Assembly: GCF_001422365.1 (NCBI RefSeq)
Contig: NZ_LMMT01000036.1
Coordinates: forward strand, 313,823 to 377,822
Origin: Pseudorhodoferax sp. Leaf265
Lineage (GTDB): Bacteria; Pseudomonadota; Gammaproteobacteria; Burkholderiales; Burkholderiaceae_C
Reading direction: 5' to 3'
DNA length: 64,000 nucleotides
In this document: positions 58,065 to 64,000 of the stretch, piece by piece
How positions within the stretch are numbered: position 1 is the stretch's first letter
How the letters are laid out: each line of letters starts with the position of its first letter
Translations under genes and position numbers: made by a program
The notes under the pieces: model-generated
The model's input: the letters and a program-made list of their open reading frames with translations, nothing else
The model's database searches: none
What the model was told of the DNA's origin: nothing

Positions 58065-58970
58065 TCACTGGCCCTCGCCTTTGCCATGGCGCAACAGGCC
58101 GCGCATGTCCTCCAGAGAAACCGCGCTCTGCGCCGCCACCGGCACCCGCGCCGCGGGGCGGAATGCGTGGCCGTAGACGATCTCGAAGGTCAGCGTCAGG
58201 CGGCCCTGCTCGGCCGGGTCCGCCAGCTGCCGCGCGAGTTCGGCGCGCAGCTGCGCATGCCATTGGCGGCCCCGCAACGCGCCGAAGCGCCCGGGATGCA
58301 GGTTGCGGCCCAGGCCGCGCAGGTCTTCCAGCAGCTTGTCTGGCGTGGCGTAGGTCAGGCGGATGCGCTCCATGTCCATGATCGGCTCGGCGAAACCGGC
58401 CTGCACCAGCATGTCGCCCCAGTCGTGCATGTCGGTGAAGGCATGGCCGGGCGGCGGCCAGCCCAGGGCGGCATAGACGCGGCGCAGCTCCAGCAGCGAA
58501 TCGGGGCCGAGGCAGGAGAACATCAGGAAGCCGTCGACCGCGAGCGCACGGTGCCAGTCGGCGATCAACGCCTGCGGATCGGCCACCTGGTGCAGCAGCA
58601 TGTTGGACCAGACCATCTGCACGCTGCCGGCCGGGGGCATGCCGGCGTGCTGGGCCGCGGCGCTCCAGCGACCTGGCTTCCACCAGGCCTCAGTGCTGGC
58701 GTCGAGTACCTGCCGGGCCAGGGTGGGCACAGACTCCACGACCCAGCTCTCGGCGCCCGGGTAGCGCTTGCGCAGCTCGGCATGGACCGCCATGCCGCCG
58801 CGCAGCGCCTGCCAATGGGCCCACGACGTGGGGCTGCGCTTGATCCATTGCAGGCGCTCGGCCATGCGGCGCGCCACCTCGTCGTGCAGCCAGGGCGCGG
58901 ACTGGACGGGCTGCTGCGCCCAACGCGCGGCGGCCACGGGGGCGATGGTGGGGGGACGGTGCTGGCTCAT
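58065..58970 (-). CDS. BioC-like methyltransferase with degenerate SAM motif
   Basis: A 301-residue protein resembling class I methyltransferases of the malonyl-ACP methyltransferase (BioC) type. Conserved downstream features are present: VQMVWSNMLLHQVADPQALI, RALAVDGFLMFSCLGPDSL, HDWGDMLVQAGFAEPIMDME and the C-terminal LTLTFEIVYGHAF. But the expected glycine-rich SAM motif near residues 50-60 is replaced by WAHWQALRGGMAVHAEL, so SAM binding may be weak or altered. Divergent from the comF-like gene. Activity uncertain. Confidence 0.75.
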   Translation of the reverse strand: MSQHRPPTIAPVAAARWAQQPVQSAPWLHDEVARRMAERLQWIKRSPTSWAHWQALRGGMAVHAELRKRYPGAESWVVESVPTLARQVLDASTEAWWKPGRWSAAAQHAGMPPAGSVQMVWSNMLLHQVADPQALIADWHRALAVDGFLMFSCLGPDSLLELRRVYAALGWPPPGHAFTDMHDWGDMLVQAGFAEPIMDMERIRLTYATPDKLLEDLRGLGRNLHPGRFGALRGRQWHAQLRAELARQLADPAEQGRLTLTFEIVYGHAFRPAARVPVAAQSAVSLEDMRGLLRHGKGEGQ

Positions 58971-59002
58971 GGCAATGCGCGACGAGTATATTGAGCCGCA
59001 CC

Positions 59003-59713
59003 ATGCTGCGCCGCGGGCTCGCCTCCCTGCTCTCGCGCCTGCCGAGCCAGTGCGCGGTGTGCCGCAGCTGGCAGGACCAGCCGCTGTGCGAAGCCTGCAT
59101 CCAGCGCTTCGCCCAGCCGCAGCCGCGCTGCCGGACCTGCGCCCTGCCCCTCACCGGGGGTGCCCTGCAATGTGGCGCCTGCCTGCGCCATCCACCGCCG
59201 CTGGACGCCTGCATCTGTGCGGTGGACTACGCCTACCCCTGGGCCGATTGCATCGCCCGGTTCAAGTTCCGCGCGCAGCCAGGTTGGGCCGGTGCCCTGG
59301 CCGAGCTGCTGCGCCACACGCCCTGGGTGGAGCCAGCGCTGGAACGCTGCACGCTCGTGCTGCCCATGCCGCTGTCGGCTGCGCGCTTGCGCCAGCGCGG
59401 CTTCAACCAGGCGCTGGAACTGGCCCGCCGGCTCGCGCCCGACAAGACCGACGCCCGCCTGCTGCTGCGCATCCGCGACACAGCACCGCAGCTGGACCTG
59501 AGCGCAGCGCAACGCCGGCGCAACGTGCGCGGCGCCTTCGCGCTGGAACCGCTGCGCGCAGGCCGCCTGCGCGGAGCCGATGCCGTGCTCGTGGACGACG
59601 TGATGACCAGCGGCGCCTCGCTGTTCGCGGCGGCCGAGGTGCTGCGCCAGGCCGGCGCGGCGCGCCTCACCGCGCTGGTGCTGGCACGCACGCCTGCGCC
59701 TGTGGAGCACTGA
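59003..59713 (+). CDS. ComF-family phosphoribosyltransferase-like protein
   Basis: A 236-residue protein. N-terminal zinc ribbon with CxxC pairs (Cys17/20, 29/32, 43/46, 57/60), a middle region ADCIARFKFRAQPGWAGALA and the PRPP-binding motif AVLVDDVMTSGASLFAAAEV. ComF/GntX relatives take part in DNA uptake in competent bacteria, a role compatible with the pilus genes in the window but unproven here. ATG 59003 chosen over TTG 58991. Confidence 0.88.
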   Translation: MLRRGLASLLSRLPSQCAVCRSWQDQPLCEACIQRFAQPQPRCRTCALPLTGGALQCGACLRHPPPLDACICAVDYAYPWADCIARFKFRAQPGWAGALAELLRHTPWVEPALERCTLVLPMPLSAARLRQRGFNQALELARRLAPDKTDARLLLRIRDTAPQLDLSAAQRRRNVRGAFALEPLRAGRLRGADAVLVDDVMTSGASLFAAAEVLRQAGAARLTALVLARTPAPVEH

Positions 59714-59731
59714 CACACGGACAATGGCCCC

Positions 59732-60211
59732 ATGTTCCACATCGTCCTGGTCGCCCCCGAAATCCCGCCCAACACGGGCAACGTCATCCGGCTCGCGGCC
59801 AACACCGGCTGCACGCTGCACCTGGTGGAGCCGCTGGGCTTCTCGATGGACGACAAGCACATGCGCCGCGCCGGCCTGGACTACCACGAGTACGCCGAGT
59901 TGCGCCTGCACAAGGACTGGGCCGCGTTGGTCGAACGCGAGCAGCCGCCTTTGGACCGCATGTTCGCGATGACCACGCGCGGCTCGCGCAGCGCGCACAC
60001 GCTCGCGTTCCACAGCGGCGACTGGTTCGTGTTCGGCTCGGAGACCAGCGGCCTGCCGGCCGCGCTGCGCGACAGCTTTCCGCCGGAGCAACGCCTGCGC
60101 CTGCCGATGCGCGCCGGTCAGCGCAGCCTGAACCTGTCGAACGCCGTGGCGGTCACGGTATTCGAGGCCTGGCGCCAGTGCGGCTTCTCAGGCGCTGCGG
60201 ATCAGACGTAG
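59732..60211 (+). CDS. trmL: tRNA (cytidine(34)-2'-O)-methyltransferase TrmL
   Basis: A 159-residue SPOUT methyltransferase. It starts [20 protein letters not shown], contains [20 protein letters not shown], and the SAM-binding knot [15 protein letters not shown] with [20 protein letters not shown]. It methylates the wobble base of tRNA-Leu isoacceptors. Its end overlaps the convergent MaoC-like gene by ten bases. Confidence 0.96.
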   Translation: MFHIVLVAPEIPPNTGNVIRLAANTGCTLHLVEPLGFSMDDKHMRRAGLDYHEYAELRLHKDWAALVEREQPPLDRMFAMTTRGSRSAHTLAFHSGDWFVFGSETSGLPAALRDSFPPEQRLRLPMRAGQRSLNLSNAVAVTVFEAWRQCGFSGAADQT

Positions 60212-60657
60212 CGCCGCACGATGGACTCGGCCACGCAGGCCGGCTTGGCAGCGCCCTCGAGTTCCACCGTCACTTCCCAGACCTGCTGCACGCCGCCGCC
60301 CGCGACCGGCTCACTGCTGACCAGCTTCAGGTGCCCGCGCACGCGGCTGCCCGCCGGCACCGGCGTGATGAAGCGCACCTTGTTGAGCCCGTAGTTCACG
60401 CCCATGCGCGTGCCCTCGACCTTGACGGCACTCGCGAACAGCAGCGGCAGCAGCGACAGCGTCAGGTAGCCGTGCGCGATCGGCGCGCCGAACGGGCCGG
60501 ACTTGGCGCGCTCCGGGTCGACGTGGATCCACTGGTGGTCGCCCGTGGCTTCGGCGAACAGGTCGATCTGCTTTTGCGTGACCGTGGTCCATTCGCTGGT
60601 GGCGATGTCCTGGCCCACCAGGGCCGTCAGTTCGTCCAGGGTGCTGAAGGTCTTCAT
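60202..60657 (-). CDS. MaoC-family hotdog dehydratase
   Basis: A 151-residue hotdog-fold hydratase. [20 protein letters not shown] and [15 protein letters not shown] contain the conserved Asp/His of R-specific enoyl-CoA hydratases. It would hydrate enoyl-CoA, a fatty acid or PHA-type step; the substrate is unknown. ATG 60657. Its last ten bases overlap trmL on the opposite strand; 28 bases separate it from the ParA gene. Confidence 0.9.
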   Translation of the reverse strand: MKTFSTLDELTALVGQDIATSEWTTVTQKQIDLFAEATGDHQWIHVDPERAKSGPFGAPIAHGYLTLSLLPLLFASAVKVEGTRMGVNYGLNKVRFITPVPAGSRVRGHLKLVSSEPVAGGGVQQVWEVTVELEGAAKPACVAESIVRRYV

Positions 60658-60685
60658 GCTGTCTCGTCTTCCTCGTTGTTGAAAT

Positions 60686-61306
60686 TCAGGGGGTGTCCAG
60701 CCAGCGGCACAGGTCCTGCCACTGCTCCAGGTCCTTCTCGACACGCTGCGGCGCCACGTCGAACAGCGTGAGACCGCGCGCTGCCAGGTGCACATAGTTC
60801 TGCGTGTTGCGCAGCTCGCCGAGCACCGGCAAACCAAGGCTCGCGATGTAGGAGCGCAGCTTGTCGGCCGCCAGGGTGCGCGCGTCCACGCGCATGCCCA
60901 CCAGGCCCACAGCCAGCTTGCCGGCATGGCGGTGCTCGGCCACCTTGTCCAGGAAATCGCGCGTGGCGAAGATGTCGAACACGCTGGGCTGCAGGGGCAC
61001 GACCAGCTTGTCGGCCATCTTCATGACGTCGTTGAAGCGCCAGCCGTGCAGCCCGCCCGGCGTGTCCAGCACCACATGCGTCGTGCCCTTGGGCGGCCGC
61101 ACGATCATGTCGGACGTCATCTCCCAGGTGCTGATCGGTCGGGCCGCCTCGGGCCGAAGGCCCAGCCATAGCCGCGAGGACTGCTGGCGGTCGGCATCGC
61201 CCAACATCACCGCATGGCCCTGCGATGCGAAATAGCCGGCGATGTTGGTGGCCAGCGTCGACTTCCCGACACCGCCCTTGGGGTTGGCAACGACCACGAC
61301 CGGCAT
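60686..61306 (-). CDS. Orphan ParA/MinD-like ATPase
   Basis: A 206-residue deviant Walker A ATPase. PVVVVANPKGGVGKSTLATN has the signature KGGVGKST; GDADRQQSSRLWLG is the switch I region and VVLDTPGGLHG the Walker B. It is short compared with chromosomal ParA and has no ParB gene beside it, so it may position another cargo. Assigned to family with confidence, cargo unknown. Divergent from the KefF-like gene across 79 bases. Confidence 0.9.
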   Translation of the reverse strand: MPVVVVANPKGGVGKSTLATNIAGYFASQGHAVMLGDADRQQSSRLWLGLRPEAARPISTWEMTSDMIVRPPKGTTHVVLDTPGGLHGWRFNDVMKMADKLVVPLQPSVFDIFATRDFLDKVAEHRHAGKLAVGLVGMRVDARTLAADKLRSYIASLGLPVLGELRNTQNYVHLAARGLTLFDVAPQRVEKDLEQWQDLCRWLDTP

Positions 61307-61385
61307 GCGCTCTCCTCGTTGTGTCCGCGGACTCGGCTCCGCTCGGGTATGTTACCCACCCCGACTTGCGCACTCCTTCGACAAC

Positions 61386-61982
61386 ATGCAAGGCATCTAC
61401 CTCATCGCTGCCCATCCGGCCTGGCGCGAATCGCGCGTGAACAGCCGCCTGCTGGAGGCCGCGCAAGCCCTGGCCGGCGCCCTGCCGCTGGACATCCAGG
61501 ACCTGTACGGCAGCTATCCCGACTACCACATCGATGTCGCGGCCGAACAGGCGCGCGTCGACCGCGCCCGGCTGCTGGTGCTGCTGCATCCGATCCAGTG
61601 GTACAGCATGCCGGCGCTGCAGAAGCTCTGGTTCGACGAGGTGCTGACCTACGGCTGGGCCTTCGGCCCGGCCACATCCGAGGCCGGCTCGCACGAGCAG
61701 GCGCCCGCAGGCACGCCCGGCACCGCGCTGCGCGGCAAGGACTGCTGGCTCGTCACCACCACGGGCGGTCCGGCCGAGTCGTACAGCGCCGAGAGCTACA
61801 ACGGCCAGCCGTTCGAGGCTTACCTGCCGCCCTACCGCCAGACCGCCGCGGTGTGCGGCATGCGCTTCCTGCCACCGCTGGTGCTGCACGGCGCCCACGG
61901 CGCCAGCCGGCAAGACATCGACGCGCACGCCGAGGCCTTCGCCGAGCGCCTGCGCAGCTACCCGCACTGGGCCCGAGGCTGA
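61386..61982 (+). CDS. KefF/KefG-like NAD(P)H-dependent oxidoreductase
   Basis: A 198-residue flavodoxin-fold protein. IYLIAAHPAWRESRVNSRLL is the FMN-binding start, LYGSYPDYHIDVAAEQ and HPIQWYSMPALQKLWFDEVL are strongly conserved in the KefF/KefG group, and WLVTTTGGPAESYSAESYNG the quinone-reductase loop. In E. coli this subunit activates KefC. It starts eight bases before and is cotranscribed with kefC, the same arrangement. ATG 61386 (MQGIYL) chosen. Confidence 0.9.
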   Translation: MQGIYLIAAHPAWRESRVNSRLLEAAQALAGALPLDIQDLYGSYPDYHIDVAAEQARVDRARLLVLLHPIQWYSMPALQKLWFDEVLTYGWAFGPATSEAGSHEQAPAGTPGTALRGKDCWLVTTTGGPAESYSAESYNGQPFEAYLPPYRQTAAVCGMRFLPPLVLHGAHGASRQDIDAHAEAFAERLRSYPHWARG

Positions 61983-61989
61983 GACCGCC

Positions 61990-63807
61990 ATGGAACACGC
62001 ACCCGCCTGGCTGTCCAACAGCTTCATCTACCTGGCCGCGGCCGTGCTGGCCGTGCCGATCTCGCGCGCGCTGGGCCTGGGCGCCATCCTGGGCTACCTC
62101 GCCGCCGGCATGGCCATCGGCCCCTGGGGCCTGGCGCTCGTGCCCAATGTGCAGGACGTGCTGCACTTCGCCGAGTTCGGCGTGGTGCTGATGCTGTTCC
62201 TGGTCGGCCTGGAACTGGAGCCGCGCCGGCTCTGGAGCCTGCGCCGGCCCATTTTCGGCGGCGGCACGGCCCAGGTCGCGGTCTGCGCGCTGGGCATCTA
62301 CGCCGTGGCGCTGGCCTGCGGCATCGCCTGGAAGACCGCGCTCGTCGCCGCCCTGGGCCTGGCGCTGTCGTCCACGGCCATCGCGCTGCAGGTGCTGGGC
62401 GAACGCAACCTGCTCGGCACACGCGGCGGCCAGGCCGGCTTCTCTATCCTGCTGTTCCAGGACGTGGCCGCCATCCCCATCCTCGCACTGCTGCCGCTGC
62501 TGGGCGTGGCCACGGCCGACGCCGACAACGGCCACCCGGCGCTGGAAGCTGCCAAGACGGTCGCCGTGATCGCCGGCATCGTGCTGGGCGGCCGGCTGCT
62601 GCTGCGCCCCGTGCTGCGCTGGATCGCGCGCAGCCGCACGGCCGAGATCTTCACGGCCGCCGCGCTGCTGCTGGTCGTCGGCATCGCCTACCTCATGCAC
62701 AGCGTGGGCCTGTCGATGGCCCTGGGCGCCTTCCTGGCCGGCGTGCTGCTGGCCGAGAGCGAGTACCGGCGCGAGCTGGAGGCCGACATCGAGCCCTTCA
62801 AGGGCCTGCTGCTGGGCCTGTTCTTCATCGCCGTCGGCATGAGCATCGACTTCGGCGTGCTCTGGCGCGCGCCCGGCACCATGGCGCTGATCGTGCTGGG
62901 CTTCCTGTCCATCAAGCTCGCCGTGATCTACGGCCTGTCGGTCGCCATGCGCCTGCCCGTGCCCGAGCGGCCCGTGTTCACGCTGCTGCTGGCCCAGGGC
63001 GGCGAGTTCGCCTTCGTGGTGTTCCAGGCCGGCGTGGGCGCGCGCGTGCTGGCGCCCGACACGGCCTCGCTGCTGACCGGCGCCGTCGCGCTGTCGATGC
63101 TGCTGAGCCCGCTGCTGCTGGTGCTGGCCGACCGCTACTGGCTGCCGCGCTTCAACCGCAGCAGCGTGGCCCCTGCCGAGACCATCGCCGAACCGCAGGC
63201 CGCGCCCATCATCATTGCCGGCTTCGGCCGCTACGGGCAGATCGTCGGCCGCGCGCTGTTCGCCCAGGGCCTGCATTGCACGGTGCTGGAGCACGACGCC
63301 GACATGATCGAGGCGATCCGCCCGTTCGGCTTCCGCGTGTTCTATGGCGACGCCACACGGCTCGATGTCCTGCGCGTGGCCGGCGCCGAGCAGGCCCGCG
63401 TGCTGGTGCTGGCCGTGGACGACGTGGCGCAGAGCCTGCGCGTTGCAGCCCTCGTGCGCGAACATTTCCCGCAGCTGGAGATCGTGGCGCGGGCACGCGA
63501 CGTGCCGCACTGGAATGCATTGCGCGACCTGGGCGTGCAGCGCGTGGAGCGCGAGTTGTTCGAGTCCAGCCTGCGCAGCGCGCGCAACGTGCTCGAGGTG
63601 CTGGGCGCGCCGCCGCACGAGGCGCGCCACGGCGTGATGCGCTTTCGCGACCACAACCTGGCGCTGTTCGAGCGCATGCACCCGCACCACCAGGACCGCG
63701 CGCGCACGATTGCCGTGGCACGCGAGGGCCGGCGCGAACTCGAGGACCAGCTGGCGCGCGAACGCGAGGAGCGCGCGCAGCGCCGCCCCCCCGGCTGGCG
63801 CGATTGA
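61990..63807 (+). CDS. kefC: Glutathione-regulated K+/H+ efflux antiporter KefC-like
   Basis: A 605-residue CPA2 antiporter. About 12-13 helices (residues 1-390) with VGLELEPRRLWSLRRPIFGG and the LGLALSSTAIALQVLGE core; a cytosolic TrkA-N domain from about 400 (IIIAGFGRYGQIVGRALFAQ) binds NAD/glutathione. It exports potassium to protect against electrophiles. The C-terminal RREELEDQ-type charged tail is short. Located eight bases after its ancillary gene. Confidence 0.95.
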   Translation: MEHAPAWLSNSFIYLAAAVLAVPISRALGLGAILGYLAAGMAIGPWGLALVPNVQDVLHFAEFGVVLMLFLVGLELEPRRLWSLRRPIFGGGTAQVAVCALGIYAVALACGIAWKTALVAALGLALSSTAIALQVLGERNLLGTRGGQAGFSILLFQDVAAIPILALLPLLGVATADADNGHPALEAAKTVAVIAGIVLGGRLLLRPVLRWIARSRTAEIFTAAALLLVVGIAYLMHSVGLSMALGAFLAGVLLAESEYRRELEADIEPFKGLLLGLFFIAVGMSIDFGVLWRAPGTMALIVLGFLSIKLAVIYGLSVAMRLPVPERPVFTLLLAQGGEFAFVVFQAGVGARVLAPDTASLLTGAVALSMLLSPLLLVLADRYWLPRFNRSSVAPAETIAEPQAAPIIIAGFGRYGQIVGRALFAQGLHCTVLEHDADMIEAIRPFGFRVFYGDATRLDVLRVAGAEQARVLVLAVDDVAQSLRVAALVREHFPQLEIVARARDVPHWNALRDLGVQRVERELFESSLRSARNVLEVLGAPPHEARHGVMRFRDHNLALFERMHPHHQDRARTIAVAREGRRELEDQLAREREERAQRRPPGWRD

Positions 63808-63808
63808 G

Positions 63809-64000
63809 CTACAGGACCAGGCAGGCCTGCTCGAACGACAGCCGCGCGTTGCGTGCGAACAGCAGGCTAGCGTCGCCGTAGCCCAGGCTGATCAGGAAGT
63901 TGGCCTGCCAGCGCCCGTCCGGGAAGAACTCGGCGTTGACCTTGGCGATGTCGAAGCCGCTCATGGGCCCGCAATCGAGCCCCAGCGCGCGCGCCGCCAC
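63809..64000 (-). CDS. Nitroreductase-family protein, C-terminal part
   Basis: The last 63 residues and stop of a protein whose start lies beyond the right edge. [20 protein letters not shown] and [20 protein letters not shown] match the RutE/nitroreductase flavoprotein group (malonic semialdehyde reductase-like). It converges with kefC with one base between the stops. Too little is visible to name the function further. Confidence 0.8.
   Translation of the reverse strand: MAARALGLDCGPMSGFDIAKVNAEFFPDGRWQANFLISLGYGDASLLFARNARLSFEQACLVL

Overview
The window is about 64 kb of high-GC bacterial chromosome with tightly packed genes. Gene content and order point to a betaproteobacterium of the order Burkholderiales, most likely Comamonadaceae. 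The evidence is the run pilB-pilC-pilD-coaE-zapD-yacG followed by argJ-secA-dciA, a caa3-type cox cluster with its assembly genes, a CIRCE element in front of rpoH, and LiuR-type boxes. I do not claim a genus. I see no tRNA, rRNA, insertion sequence, prophage or CRISPR array, and no gene-free stretch longer than about 210 bases.

Layout. (1) 1-17478, minus strand: an exosortase A (XrtA/PEP-CTERM) exopolysaccharide locus. In transcription order it has a polysaccharide export lipoprotein, Wzz-like chain-length protein, tyrosine autokinase, outer-membrane protein, ExeA-like ATPase, polysaccharide deacetylase, FemAB-like protein, glycosyltransferase stp1, XrtA-EpsI fusion, asparagine-synthase-like amidotransferase and three glycosyltransferases, the last cut by the window edge. 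Just upstream is a two-gene unit (exosortase-associated acyltransferase and UDP-glucuronate 4-epimerase). (2) 17674-23198, plus: type IV pilus assembly genes pilBCD with coaE, zapD and yacG. (3) 23203-28561, minus: mutT, a DUF815 ATPase, argJ, secA; dciA diverges at 28745. (4) 29125-36037: a GbsR/MarR-family regulator converging on a minus-strand cydDCABX operon (cytochrome bd oxidase). (5) serA on plus, then a minus-strand series 37453-44824: a seven-gene string from a thiolase to a DUF1275 protein, carbonic anhydrase, a PaaI thioesterase and a LiuR-like MerR regulator, with a divergent metallo-beta-lactamase-fold gene. (6) rpoH (46103-47038). (7) 47120-57909: cytochrome c oxidase structural genes (coxB, coxA, coxC) and assembly genes (ctaG, SURF1, ctaA, ctaB, SCO). 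(8) 58065-64000: methyltransferase-like, ComF, TrmL, MaoC, an orphan ParA, a KefF/KefC-like pair and the end of a nitroreductase gene.

How it works together. The XrtA locus should make, modify and export a polysaccharide and process PEP-CTERM proteins; no PEP-CTERM substrate lies in the window. The window also encodes two terminal oxidase systems: a caa3-type oxidase and a high-affinity bd oxidase with its CydDC exporter.

The most useful non-obvious signals are regulatory. A TTTCAG-N6-CTGAAA palindrome occurs both in front of the GbsR/MarR gene and in front of cydD, at nearly the same place relative to a -10 box. Both -10 boxes lie only 7-8 bases from the start codon, suggesting leaderless transcripts. 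LiuR-type boxes lie in front of a MerR gene and a thioesterase gene, and a CIRCE box covers the rpoH promoter. Most components are known families. I found no clear evidence of a wholly new system; the best candidates for something undescribed are the bd-oxidase regulatory circuit and the CxxxC thioredoxin-like protein between SURF1 and ctaA.
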